Shown one piece after another: positions 8,946 to 17,392 of a DNA stretch of 64,000 nucleotides (within the stretch, counting starts at the first letter, position 1; each line of letters opens with the position of its first letter). Made by a program: the position numbers and the translations under genes. Origin of the DNA: Melghirimyces algeriensis (GTDB lineage: Bacteria > Bacillota > Bacilli > Thermoactinomycetales > DSM-45169); NCBI RefSeq assembly GCF_900182565.1, contig NZ_FXTI01000001.1, positions 186,001 to 250,000 on the forward strand, in the 5' to 3' direction. The notes under the pieces were generated by a model. The model saw only the letters and a list, made by a program, of their open reading frames with translations, was not told the origin of the DNA and did no database searches.

Positions 8946-8955
8946 GGGTCATTGA

Positions 8956-8982
8956 ACAAACCCGCTTTACCAGCGGGTTTGT
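8956..8982 (+). terminator. Stem-loop between lutR and lutA
   Basis: ACAAACCCGCT pairs with AGCGGGTTTGT. There is no long T-run, so it may attenuate transcription or stabilise RNA rather than stop transcription fully. Confidence 0.55.
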
Positions 8983-9003
8983 GCTTGGAAGGGAGAGGTA
9001 TTG

Positions 9004-9732
9004 ATGCAGGTTGCACTTTTTATTACGTGTCTGTCGGATGTATTTTATCCGAGTGTAGGGATGAGCGTGGTGCGGGTGTTACGCCGTTTGGGAGTGGAAG
9101 TGGATTTTCCTACTGAACAGACTTGCTGTGGGCAACCCGCCTTTAACAGTGGATACCGGCAAGATGCTGCCAAAGCGGCGAAGCAAATGATTCGTGCTTT
9201 TGAAGGGTATGATGCGGTGATCACTCCTTCCGGGTCCTGTGCCGCGATGGTACGGAAGGAATATCCACATCTTTTAAACGATGATTCTGAATGGAAAGAA
9301 AGAGCACAATCGTTGGCCGATCGGTGTTATGAGTTCTCGGAGTTTCTGGTGAGTCGACTGTCGCTGGAAATGATTGATGCCCGTCTGGAAGGGAAGGCCA
9401 CTTATCATCATTCTTGTCACATGTACCGGGGGTTGCGTTTGACAGAACCTCCACTCCAGGTTCTTTCACAGGTACAGGGGTTAGAGGTGGTGAACCTTCC
9501 TTATCATGAAGACTGTTGTGGCTTTGGTGGAACGTTTGCCGTCAAAATGTCAGAGATCTCACAAGAGATGGCAGATGAAAAAATCCAGCATTTAGAAAGC
9601 ACCGAAGCGGATTATCTGATCGGATCTGACATGAGCTGTCTCATGCATTTGGGGGGGCGAATCCGTCGGAAAGAGAAGTCGGTAGAAATCATGCATGTGG
9701 CTCAAGTTTTGGATCGGGGGATGATGAAATGA
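9004..9732 (+). CDS. lutA: Lactate utilisation protein A, Fe-S/CCG-domain subunit
   Basis: Subunit of the LutABC complex that oxidises L-lactate to pyruvate. It has 242 residues with two CCG (cysteine-rich) domains: QTCCGQPAFNSGY near residue 40, and HSCHMYRG near 138 with EDCCGFGGTFAVKMSEIS near 169. These cysteines bind the iron-sulfur centre that passes electrons on. A TTG precedes the ATG; the ATG at 9004 with GGGAGAGG upstream is the better start. Its last four bases overlap the lutB start (ATGA), showing translational coupling. Confidence 0.95.
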   Translation: MQVALFITCLSDVFYPSVGMSVVRVLRRLGVEVDFPTEQTCCGQPAFNSGYRQDAAKAAKQMIRAFEGYDAVITPSGSCAAMVRKEYPHLLNDDSEWKERAQSLADRCYEFSEFLVSRLSLEMIDARLEGKATYHHSCHMYRGLRLTEPPLQVLSQVQGLEVVNLPYHEDCCGFGGTFAVKMSEISQEMADEKIQHLESTEADYLIGSDMSCLMHLGGRIRRKEKSVEIMHVAQVLDRGMMK

Positions 9733-11165
9733 GTATAGAACAGCAAATATCAAGAAAACAGCGTCCTCCTTTTCATGATCGCACGAAGGAAGCCATTGAA
9801 CACCCATTTCTACAAAAAGCGGTTCGATATACCCAGGATCGGCTGAGAGGCGGAAAAAAACGAGCCGAAGCGGAGATTGGGAACTGGGAAGAATGGCGAC
9901 TGAAAGCGGAAGCCATCCGGCGTCACACGGTTGAGCATCTGGATGTGTATTTGGATCAATTTACTACGAATGTAGAGAATGCTGGCGGAACGGTTCACTT
10001 TGCCGACACATCACAAGAAGTGTTGGATCTCGTTACCCAAATTGTACGGAAGAAAGAGGCCCGTTCCATTGTCAAATCCAAGTCGATGGTTTCAGAAGAA
10101 GTAGATTTAAACCATGTAATGGAACAACAGGGTGTGGAAGTGGTGGAGTCTGATCTGGGTGAATATATCGTCCAACTGGCTGATGAAGCTCCTTCCCATA
10201 TTATTGTACCTGCGATTCATAAAAACCGTCAGGAGATTACACGTCTCTTTTCCAAGGAGGCAGGCAAGCTACTTTCAGAGGAAACCGCAGAATTGACAGC
10301 GTTTGCCCGGAAACGGATGCGGGAGAAATTTTTGCAGGCAGATATCGGGATCACCGGGTGTAACTTTGGTGTAGCAGAATCCGGTTCTGTCGTATTGGTT
10401 ACCAATGAAGGAAACGCTCGAATGTCGACCACGTTGCCTGACACGCATATTGTGGTGATGGGGATGGAGCGGATCGCTCCAAGATGGCGAGACCTGGATG
10501 TTTTGTTGACGATGCTGACCCGAAGTGCCACCGGACAAAAAATCACCAGCTATGTGACGGCGCTGACGGGACCCCGGAGGGAGGGGGAAGCGGATGGACC
10601 AAAAGAGATGCATGTCATTGTAGTAGACAATGGTCGTTCGTCCATGTTGGGAACGGGTTATCAAGACGTCCTGCATTGTATCCGTTGTGGTGCATGTATC
10701 AATGTTTGTCCCGTTTACCGGCAGATTGGCGGACATGCCTATGGGGGTGTCTACCCTGGGCCGATCGGAGCGGTGTTGACACCGCTGTTGGAAGGGTTTG
10801 AAGGATGGACAGAGCTTCCTTATGCCTCCAGTCTGTGTGGAGCCTGTACGGATGCTTGTCCGGTAAGGATTCCGTTGCATGAACGACTCCTCGATCTGCG
10901 GGCAGATGAGGTGGAGACGAAGCAGACACCATGGTCGGAACGGTTGGCCTTCAAGGGATTTGGTGTGTTGGCTGAACACCCTGAATGGTTTGAGAAAGCG
11001 GCGGTGATGGGGCATTGGATGGGGAAGCCCCTGGCGGATCAAGAAGGCTTCTTACAGAAAGGTCCTGGCCCCCTAAAGGGATGGACAGATAGCCGTGATC
11101 TTCCCATACCCGCAAAAACATCATTTCGCAAATGGTGGCGAAAGGAGGGGAAACAGGATGGTTGA
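9729..11165 (+). CDS. lutB: Lactate utilisation protein B, ferredoxin-like subunit
   Basis: A protein of 478 residues. The N-terminal LUD domain (~residues 60-300) is followed by two 4Fe-4S cluster motifs, CIRCGACINVCPVYRQ near residue 318 and CGACTDACPVRIPLHE near residue 370, then a C-terminal LutB extension. It carries electrons within the LutABC lactate oxidase complex in the cytoplasm. It starts inside the lutA stop (ATGA overlap) and its last 8 bases overlap the start of lutC, so the three genes form one tightly coupled operon. Confidence 0.96.
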   Translation: MSIEQQISRKQRPPFHDRTKEAIEHPFLQKAVRYTQDRLRGGKKRAEAEIGNWEEWRLKAEAIRRHTVEHLDVYLDQFTTNVENAGGTVHFADTSQEVLDLVTQIVRKKEARSIVKSKSMVSEEVDLNHVMEQQGVEVVESDLGEYIVQLADEAPSHIIVPAIHKNRQEITRLFSKEAGKLLSEETAELTAFARKRMREKFLQADIGITGCNFGVAESGSVVLVTNEGNARMSTTLPDTHIVVMGMERIAPRWRDLDVLLTMLTRSATGQKITSYVTALTGPRREGEADGPKEMHVIVVDNGRSSMLGTGYQDVLHCIRCGACINVCPVYRQIGGHAYGGVYPGPIGAVLTPLLEGFEGWTELPYASSLCGACTDACPVRIPLHERLLDLRADEVETKQTPWSERLAFKGFGVLAEHPEWFEKAAVMGHWMGKPLADQEGFLQKGPGPLKGWTDSRDLPIPAKTSFRKWWRKEGKQDG

Positions 11166-11838
11166 AGCGAATCGCAAACAGCAATTTCTCCAACGCATTA
11201 CCGAGCGTTTAAACCGTCCCCGCCCACGACAGGTTACTCCACCAGACCTCGCCCCTTGGGACAATCATTCAGAAGAGACGAAAGCGGATCGGGTTGGTCG
11301 CTTTTCAGAAGAAGCGGAACAGGCGGGAGCTGAAGTGCGGATGGTAAGGGATGAACAGTCCCTTCGGAAGTTGATTGACAGCGATCTAAAAAAGGATGGA
11401 TTCAAAAAGGTATTGACATGGAAGGAAACCGCTCCCTTGTTGGAAGGAACGGAAGGGATACAGGTCTGCATCTGGGAGCCTGATAGAGATCGTATGGCAC
11501 AGTTGCGTGAAGCAGAACAATCAGATGTCGGTTTGGTTCGGGCAGAGTGGGGATTAGCATTTACCGGTACGTTGGTGTTGTGGAATGATGAAAAGAGGGG
11601 GCGAGGACGGGCTGTCAGTCTGTTGCCACCTGTGTTGTATGTGGTGTTGGATGCGGATCACATTGCGTCCCGTATGTTTCCGGTGCTCAAGAAAATCGAA
11701 AATAAGAACAAGATGGTTTCTTGTCTCAATTTTATTACAGGGCCCAGCCGCACCTCAGATATTGAAAACGATTTAAGTCTGGGTGTGCACGGACCAGGGC
11801 GGGTTCAGATTTATGTGGTGGAAAAAGCAGGAGTGTGA
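11158..11838 (+). CDS. lutC: Lactate utilisation protein C, LUD domain
   Basis: A protein of 226 residues made of one LUD domain, with the conserved stretch VGLVRAEWGLAFTGTLVL and the C-terminal ITGPSRTSDIENDLSLGVHG typical of LutC. It is the third subunit of the L-lactate oxidation complex. The ATG at 11158 is chosen for the AAGGAGG at 11142-11148, inside the lutB 3' end; an upstream in-frame ATG (11095) lies deeper in lutB without a site. A terminator overlaps its stop codon. Confidence 0.95.
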   Translation: MVEANRKQQFLQRITERLNRPRPRQVTPPDLAPWDNHSEETKADRVGRFSEEAEQAGAEVRMVRDEQSLRKLIDSDLKKDGFKKVLTWKETAPLLEGTEGIQVCIWEPDRDRMAQLREAEQSDVGLVRAEWGLAFTGTLVLWNDEKRGRGRAVSLLPPVLYVVLDADHIASRMFPVLKKIENKNKMVSCLNFITGPSRTSDIENDLSLGVHGPGRVQIYVVEKAGV

Positions 11839-11853
11839 ATACTCCTGTTTTTT
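11828..11853 (+). terminator. Terminator of the lutABC operon
   Basis: CAGGAGT pairs with ACTCCTG, followed by TTTTTT. The 5' arm overlaps the last codons of lutC. Confidence 0.85.
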
Positions 11854-11956
11854 GGCGTTTTGAGTGGCTTTGTATTGTTTCTCATATGCTATACTAAAGA
11901 ATGAAAAGGATGATCCATCATCCGGAATTTAAACGAAAGGGTGCCGAGCTGAAGCG

Positions 11957-12838
11957 ATGGAAGCTGCTCATAAAAAGAAAGAACATAAAAAGCTGAGTAA
12001 GGGGAAACTGTTCAAGCGAGCTGTCATGATCTGTATAGGAGCCGTCCTGATGGCTTTGGGTCTGGAAACATTTCTCGTTCCCAACCAGGTCATCGATGGG
12101 GGAATTGTGGGAGTTTCCATTATTCTTTCCCATTTAACGGGAATCCCGTTAGGTCTGTTTCTGTTTTTTCTTAACCTTCCCTTTTTCTTTGTTGGATATA
12201 AACAGATCGGTAAAACCTTTGCATTTTCCACTTTATTCGGGGTACTCATTCTTGCAGTTGGAACGTATGGGTTTCATTCATTGGATCCAGTAACAGGAGA
12301 CCCTCTGCTGGCAGCAGTTTTCGGCGGTGTGGTGCTGGGAATCGGTGTGGGTCTGGTGATTCGTTACGGGGGCTCTTTGGACGGAACGGAAATTCTGGCG
12401 ATTCTGTTTAACAAACGTCTTCCCTTCTCCGTTGGGGAAACCGTGATGTTTTTCAACCTGTTTATTTTGGGCAGTGCCGGGTTTGTGTTTGGATGGGATC
12501 GGGCAATGTATTCACTGATGGCCTACTTTATCGCTTTTAAAATGATTGATTTAACCATTGAAGGGTTTGATGAAACAAAATCGGTCTGGATTATCAGTGA
12601 GCAACATCACAAGATTGGAGAAGCGATCCTTCATCGTTTGGGACGGGGGGTTACATATCTCAATGGTGAAGGAGGATACACCGGCGATGATAAAAAAGTG
12701 ATTTTTTGTGTGGTGACCCGGCTGGAAGAAGCCAAACTGAAGTCGATCGTGGAAGAGATTGATGAAGAAGCATTCCTTGCAATCGGAGATATTCATGATG
12801 TGAAAGGTGGACGTTTCAAGAAACGGGATATTCACTGA
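11957..12838 (+). CDS. YitT family membrane protein (DUF161 / DUF2179)
   Basis: A protein of 293 residues. After a Lys-rich cytoplasmic start come five to six membrane helices (about residues 20-200) with the family pattern FLVPNQVIDGGIVGVSII and GGSLDGTEILAILF. A soluble C-terminal DUF2179 domain (~215-290) ends in FLAIGDIHDVKGGRFKK. The biochemical role of YitT proteins is not established; several paralogues are usual in sporulating Bacillales. The ribosome site (AAAGGGTG) is rather far from the ATG. It stands alone between the lut terminator and its own terminator. Confidence 0.9.
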   Translation: MEAAHKKKEHKKLSKGKLFKRAVMICIGAVLMALGLETFLVPNQVIDGGIVGVSIILSHLTGIPLGLFLFFLNLPFFFVGYKQIGKTFAFSTLFGVLILAVGTYGFHSLDPVTGDPLLAAVFGGVVLGIGVGLVIRYGGSLDGTEILAILFNKRLPFSVGETVMFFNLFILGSAGFVFGWDRAMYSLMAYFIAFKMIDLTIEGFDETKSVWIISEQHHKIGEAILHRLGRGVTYLNGEGGYTGDDKKVIFCVVTRLEEAKLKSIVEEIDEEAFLAIGDIHDVKGGRFKKRDIH

Positions 12839-12861
12839 GTCGTGTACGGTATCGGGCTGGG

Positions 12862-13263
12862 CTAAATGTTTCCATTCAAAAGAATGTTGCGTCGGGGAGA
12901 ACCGCTCCCCGACGTTTTATTTGAGAGCGGATATCGGTAGGGGATGCCTTCCTTTGTTTTCAGGGAAGCGATAATGACAAACACGATCATCGCAATGGAA
13001 ATCACCGGGATCAACAAAAGGCCGATCAGGAGCAGAATCAAAACGGAGGAAATGATTAAATAAATGGTAATGGAAATCTGAAAGTTGAGAGATTCCTTTC
13101 CGTGTTGATCCACTTCCGGAAATTCATCTTTTTTTAACAGCCAGATCACCAATGGACCGAGAATGTTCGCTGTTGGAATAATAAGCCCTGATAATGCGAT
13201 TAAATGACATAACATAGCCCAATTGTTCACTTGTTCCTGCTTTTCGCCCGTTTCCCCACTCAT
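12862..13263 (-). CDS. DUF4870 domain membrane protein
   Basis: A protein of 133 residues. The pattern NNWAMLCHLIALSGLIIP, then LGPLVIWLLKKDEFPEVDQHGKESLNFQIS, then two hydrophobic segments and GIPYRYPL is characteristic of DUF4870 proteins of unknown function. Three or four membrane helices are expected. The normal end of the family is near GIPYRYPL; here about 18 extra residues are read through the terminator of the converging yitT-like gene. AGGAGGAAAA precedes the ATG. Topology prediction is firm, function open. Confidence 0.85.
   Translation of the reverse strand: MSGETGEKQEQVNNWAMLCHLIALSGLIIPTANILGPLVIWLLKKDEFPEVDQHGKESLNFQISITIYLIISSVLILLLIGLLLIPVISIAMIVFVIIASLKTKEGIPYRYPLSNKTSGSGSPRRNILLNGNI
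12889..12918 (+). terminator. Terminator of the YitT gene, overlapping the converging DUF4870 end
   Basis: CGTCGGGGAG pairs with CTCCCCGACG, followed by TTTTAT. The arms are also the last codons of the DUF4870 gene on the other strand. Confidence 0.85.
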
Positions 13264-13482
13264 TTTTCCTCCTCCTCTCGATGGGAATCACCCGTTATAT
13301 TTATTCTGGAAGGATGGGGATAATGCAAATAGCTACTTCCAGAACTATAGAGACTGTTTTCCGGAAAAATCCTCCCATTCACCAATAAAAAGCGGTTGAT
13401 TAGAAAAACTTTCAAACTTTGTAGACATCAAATATACTAGAGAGAGAAGAAAAGAGTGGGAATAAGGGAGGAACCGAAATCG

Positions 13483-14415
13483 ATGCTGAAGAAAATGATG
13501 GCCAAGCTGGGGAAAGGATCAGCAAAAATTGACCTTGTACTCGACCATGATACGTTTCAGCCTGGTGATGAAGTGACCGGTGAACTGCAAATCCGGGGAG
13601 GTACTGTGGAACAATCGATCAATCGGATTGATGTGGACTTGATGATTCGTGCAGCTGTGAAAGATCAGGTTCATGAAGAATGCCTTCTTCGTGTGCCGGT
13701 ATATGAAGCGTTTACTCTGTCACCAGATGAAGAGAAAACGTTGCCATTTACGATGCGGTTGCCAGAGGATCTGCCTGTATCTGGCCATTCGATTAGCTTC
13801 TACTTTACCACTCGTTTAGATATCAAAGCGGGTGTGGATCATTTGGATACCGATCCAATTCTGATTCAACCGCCCGATCGGATTCAGCACGTATTAAATG
13901 CTTTTCAGGAGCTGGGATTCTCGGAACAGTACGAATCCCGTAAGTTTACTGGTTACGCCCAGGAGTTCGCCCTCTATCCACCAGATCATCTACGGGGAAC
14001 AGTGGAAGAAGTGGAATTTGTTGCGGCCATGGAACCGAACGGCCTTCGGTTGCTTATGGAAGTGGATATGCGTTCCCTTTTCCGGGAAGTGGAGATTAAA
14101 CGGGAAATTGTTCTTACTGATGAACAGTTGAATGATGAGTCCTTTCTTGCCGCGGAATTGGAAAAAGCCATCGATGATGTGCTGCAAAATCCCCAATCCT
14201 ATCAGTATCCTTTCGTCGGAAAAAAAGAACGCATTCATCGCCACAGTGGGCTGACAGGTGCAGTTGGCGGTTTTGCCGCCGGTGTACTGGGTGGGTTGGT
14301 TCTGGCCAGTTTAATGGATGATCTTGGTGAATTGGGAAGCGAAGACGAAGGAGAAGGTGAAGATGGGGGGGACGAAGGCGGCTTTTTTGACGATTTTGAT
14401 TTTGATGGAGAATAA
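13483..14415 (+). CDS. spo0M: Sporulation-control protein Spo0M
   Basis: Arrestin-like cytoplasmic protein that affects entry into sporulation in Bacillus. It has 310 residues. The N-terminal arrestin fold shows IDLVLDHDTFQPGDEVTGEL and IDVDLMIRAAVKD. A Gly/Ala-rich hydrophobic stretch near residue 265 (GAVGGFAAGVLGGLVLASL) is followed by a very acidic tail rich in Glu, Asp and Gly. The ATG at 13483 has GGGAGG at 13466-13471; an in-frame non-ATG start upstream is less likely. It is a single-gene unit with a strong terminator. Confidence 0.9.
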   Translation: MLKKMMAKLGKGSAKIDLVLDHDTFQPGDEVTGELQIRGGTVEQSINRIDVDLMIRAAVKDQVHEECLLRVPVYEAFTLSPDEEKTLPFTMRLPEDLPVSGHSISFYFTTRLDIKAGVDHLDTDPILIQPPDRIQHVLNAFQELGFSEQYESRKFTGYAQEFALYPPDHLRGTVEEVEFVAAMEPNGLRLLMEVDMRSLFREVEIKREIVLTDEQLNDESFLAAELEKAIDDVLQNPQSYQYPFVGKKERIHRHSGLTGAVGGFAAGVLGGLVLASLMDDLGELGSEDEGEGEDGGDEGGFFDDFDFDGE

Positions 14416-14433
14416 TAAGAGTTGCTGTTCTTT

Positions 14434-14482
14434 GACTCCAGACTCCTTCCTCTTTCTGAGCGGAGTCTGGAGTCTCTTTTTA
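14434..14482 (+). terminator. Terminator after spo0M
   Basis: GACTCCAGACTCC at 14434-14446 pairs perfectly with GGAGTCTGGAGTC at 14462-14474, followed by TCTTTTT. Confidence 0.92.
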
Positions 14483-14487
14483 CTGGT

Positions 14488-14710
14488 TTCCTTTTCTATA
14501 GGGATCATATCCCGACATTGGATACCATTTTCGTAGATTTTCTCTGTATAGTGTGTGAGAAAAAAATTCCGATCCACTCCAGTGATTCGAAAACCACATT
14601 TTTGATAGAGATAAAACTGATGGATACCGGAATTTTCCAGTTCATGGTTTTGTAGCCTCTCGACTGGCCATTTGGACTGCGTGAACAACCCATTGTTTTG
14701 CAAATTTTTT
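14488..14710 (-). pseudogene. Remnant of a GNAT-family N-acetyltransferase
   Basis: On the minus strand one frame (14488-14634) reads NSGIHQFYLYQKCGFRITGV and on to HYTEKIYENGIQCRDMI, the typical acetyl-CoA-site end of a GNAT protein. The piece that should precede it (AKQWVVHAVQMASRE, then GYKTMN) is present but in two other frames, so at least two frameshifts separate them. The N-terminal half is gone and there is no start with a ribosome site. It therefore looks like a decaying gene, lying between spo0M and nhaC. The rest of the 517-bp gap (14416-14932) holds the spo0M terminator and the nhaC promoter region. Confidence 0.7.
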
Positions 14711-14932
14711 CCTCATAGCTAATCGACATAGAACAGTATAAATCTCATTTCGTAGGAAGATTCCCCCAAATGGCTGATTATATGCAAAAAGTATGGCAAA
14801 TCTGTTACAATCAGAAATGAAACCGTTTACGACAAGAGGTTTATTTGACTTATTGCCATTTGTTTTTTGTAAGAGGGGTATCGCGACGGTTTCGAGGGAA
14901 CACCATATGAAAATGGAGATGGGAGTGAGAGT

Positions 14933-16432
14933 ATGTCAAAGCAGAACGAAGAAGTCAACAACCAGGATGAGCAGTTGGCGGAAGCAACCGGAAGCAAAAA
15001 AGTCCAAAAGTTGGACTTCCGGTTGGGAGCGTTTGGTGCCGCTATACCGATGTTGTTTTTTGTGGTCTGGGCTGTCTCCACTAGTTTGCTGGATATTACC
15101 TCGGAACTGGGGCTAGTGTTGGGAGCCGTATTTGGACTGGCATTGGGATTATTCTTTTCCAAGAGTAAGTGGGATCGTTACGCACAGGGAATCTTTGATG
15201 GGATGGCCCAACCGGTCGGTGTCGTAGCGATTATCGCTTGGTTTTGGGCTGGAATGTTTGCTCAAGTGCTCCGTGCCGGCGGTTTGGTGGAAGGACTGGT
15301 GTGGCTGGGTGAAGCTTCCGGCATGACGGGGGCGATGTTTGTGGCTCTCACCTTTTTGCTGGCAGCTGTTTTCTCCACAGCGGTCGGAACGGGATATGGA
15401 ACCACCGTTGCTTTTTGTACACTGATGTATCCAGCAGGTGTAGCGATGGGAGCCGATCCGGTGATTCTCTTTGCGTCAATCCTCAGTGGGGCGGCTTTTG
15501 GTGATAACCTGGCTCCTGTTTCGGATACCACGATTGTGTCCGCTGTTACTCAAGAGGCTGATGTACCGGGAGTGGTTCGGTCTCGATTGAAATACAGTTT
15601 GGTTGCAGCACTTCCGGCGCTTATTCTGTTTGCTGTTTTTGGAGGGGGAGATGGCCAAACAGCAGGGAATGAAGCGGCGATGGCAGCAATGCAAGAGTCC
15701 TCTAAACCAGAAGGTTTGATTCTTCTCCTGCCCTTTGCATTGGTCATTATTTTGGCATTGTCAGGCCAACATCTCATTACTTCTCTTACCTGGGGAATCA
15801 TTTCGTCTGTGCCTTTGATTCTTCTGACGAACCTCGGAACGCTGGGAGATTTCATTCGCTTTAATCCGGATTCCGACAATATTGTGGAAGGGGCTTTGAT
15901 TGAGGGAGTTGCCGGCTATATGAACATGGCTATTCTGATTCTCCTGATTGTGGCCTCATCTCATCTGTTGCGTCTGGGCGGGACCATGGATGCGATCACC
16001 AAGGGTTTGAATCGTTGGATTCGGGGAGTGGTCCGGAGAGCGGAATTGGCGATGTGGGCGATTGTATCGGTGCTAAACAGTGTTATCACGATTAATACTG
16101 CTGCGGAAATCGCTGCCGCTCCCTTCGTGAAAGAGATTGGTGAAAAACATAAGATTCATCCGTATCGACGGGCCAACTTTTTGGATGCAGTCAGCTCCGC
16201 TCTGGGTTATATTTTCCCCTGGAGTGCGGCATTACTTCTGGGATGGTCAACCATCGGGGAGATGAAAGAGAAATATGATTGGCTTCCAGTCGTTTCTCCA
16301 ACAGAAGTGTTTCCTTTTGTCTTCCATGGCTGGTTCCTGGTACTGGTTATGTTGATTGCTGCTTTGACCGGATGGGGACTTCGTTATCAAGGAAAGAACG
16401 GAGAAGAACTAAAAGAATACCCCAAGGATTGA
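14933..16432 (+). CDS. nhaC: Na+/H+ antiporter, NhaC family
   Basis: A membrane antiporter of 499 residues with about 11-12 membrane helices. The early part has a polar 25-residue start, then LGAFGAAIPMLFFVVWAVS. The conserved core ILSGAAFGDNLAPVSDTTIVSA near residue 180 and STAVGTGYGTTVAFC are typical of NhaC/Arsenite-Na+ transporter superfamily members. It is likely to export Na+ in exchange for protons. GGGAGTGAG precedes the ATG. A TTACAAT-like -10 near 14808 fits a single-gene promoter, and a terminator follows. Confidence 0.9.
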   Translation: MSKQNEEVNNQDEQLAEATGSKKVQKLDFRLGAFGAAIPMLFFVVWAVSTSLLDITSELGLVLGAVFGLALGLFFSKSKWDRYAQGIFDGMAQPVGVVAIIAWFWAGMFAQVLRAGGLVEGLVWLGEASGMTGAMFVALTFLLAAVFSTAVGTGYGTTVAFCTLMYPAGVAMGADPVILFASILSGAAFGDNLAPVSDTTIVSAVTQEADVPGVVRSRLKYSLVAALPALILFAVFGGGDGQTAGNEAAMAAMQESSKPEGLILLLPFALVIILALSGQHLITSLTWGIISSVPLILLTNLGTLGDFIRFNPDSDNIVEGALIEGVAGYMNMAILILLIVASSHLLRLGGTMDAITKGLNRWIRGVVRRAELAMWAIVSVLNSVITINTAAEIAAAPFVKEIGEKHKIHPYRRANFLDAVSSALGYIFPWSAALLLGWSTIGEMKEKYDWLPVVSPTEVFPFVFHGWFLVLVMLIAALTGWGLRYQGKNGEELKEYPKD

Positions 16433-16440
16433 TTTCCATA

Positions 16441-16467
16441 TGCCGCCATCAGGCGGCTTTTTTTTGA
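16441..16467 (+). terminator. Terminator after nhaC
   Basis: GCCGCC and GGCGGC pair around ATCA, followed by eight T. Confidence 0.9.
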
Positions 16468-16529
16468 TGATCTTCGTGATTTCCTAAAAATCGCTTTTTT
16501 TGTTTCCGGTTTTTTTATAGACTTAATAA

Positions 16530-16547
16530 TGAATGAACATTCATGCA
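16530..16547 (+). promoter_or_regulatory. FadR operator before enoyl-CoA hydratase
   Basis: TGAATGAACATTCATGCA matches TGAATGA-N4-TCATTCA at 13 of 14 defined positions, the Bacillus FadR (TetR-type) operator form. It lies just after A/T-rich -10 candidates and 33 bp before the start codon. Confidence 0.75.
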
Positions 16548-16579
16548 GTTATCAAATTTTATTTAAAGAGGTGGTACTC

Positions 16580-17365
16580 ATGTATGAAACGATTCAGTAT
16601 GATGTAAAAGGGAAGGTAGCCCACATCACGTTTAACCGTCCCAAAACAGTAAATGCCTTTAACTGGAAAATGCTTAAAGAATCGGTGCAAGCCGTGGAAA
16701 CGGCGGCTCACGATGAAGAGGTTCGCTGTATTGTTTTGAGAGGAAGTGGAAAGGGGTTTAGTGCGGGAGCAGACCTCAGTATTGGAAAGGATGCAGCGGC
16801 AGGGGAAGCAGATTACGGTCATTTTCTACGTGAGACGTACAATCCCCTCTTAATGCGGATGGCTGAGGTGGATAAGCCGATTGTGGCTGTGTTGCATGGA
16901 CCGACTGTCGGTGCTGGACTCAGTTTGGCCTTGGCATGTGATTTTCGTATTGCTGCTGACAACACCTCTCTCTGTTTGGCATTTATCAATATTGGGCTGG
17001 TTCCGGATGCGGGGGCATCTTTTTTCCTGCCACGGATTGTTGGATACAGCCGGGCACTGGAGATGGCTATGCTTGGGGATACATATACCGCAGAACAGGC
17101 CTATTCTCTGGGTCTGGTGAACCGTGTGGTACCGATGGAAGATCTGGAAACCGTCGCGGATGAGTTCTCCAAACGTCTGGCTTCGGCGCCAACCCGTGCA
17201 CTAGGGGGGATCAAACGAAATTTCCTGAAGAGCTTTGAGTGCGATTTGCCGGCTCTCCTGGAAGCGGAAGCCCGGCAACAAACGGTTTGTGGTCGCAGTC
17301 AAGACCACATCGAAGGGATTACAGCCTTTTTTGAAAAGAGAAACCCACACTTTTTGGGTCGCTGA
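16580..17365 (+). CDS. Enoyl-CoA hydratase/isomerase family protein
   Basis: Crotonase-fold enzyme of 261 residues, probably hydrating 2-enoyl-CoA in fatty-acid beta-oxidation. Oxyanion-hole and substrate motifs are GKGFSAGADL near residue 60 and PTVGAGLSLALACDFRIA near 105; LVPDAGASFFLPRIVG carries a typical catalytic region, with Asp where hydratases have Glu/Asp. The ATG at 16580 has AAAGAGGTGG upstream; an earlier in-frame ATG lies inside the operator and is rejected. The FadR operator places it in the fatty-acid regulon, and it may replace fadB, which is missing from the lcfA-etf operon here. Confidence 0.88.
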   Translation: MYETIQYDVKGKVAHITFNRPKTVNAFNWKMLKESVQAVETAAHDEEVRCIVLRGSGKGFSAGADLSIGKDAAAGEADYGHFLRETYNPLLMRMAEVDKPIVAVLHGPTVGAGLSLALACDFRIAADNTSLCLAFINIGLVPDAGASFFLPRIVGYSRALEMAMLGDTYTAEQAYSLGLVNRVVPMEDLETVADEFSKRLASAPTRALGGIKRNFLKSFECDLPALLEAEARQQTVCGRSQDHIEGITAFFEKRNPHFLGR

Positions 17366-17392
17366 TCTGTATTTTGCAAAGGAGGTTCCCGT

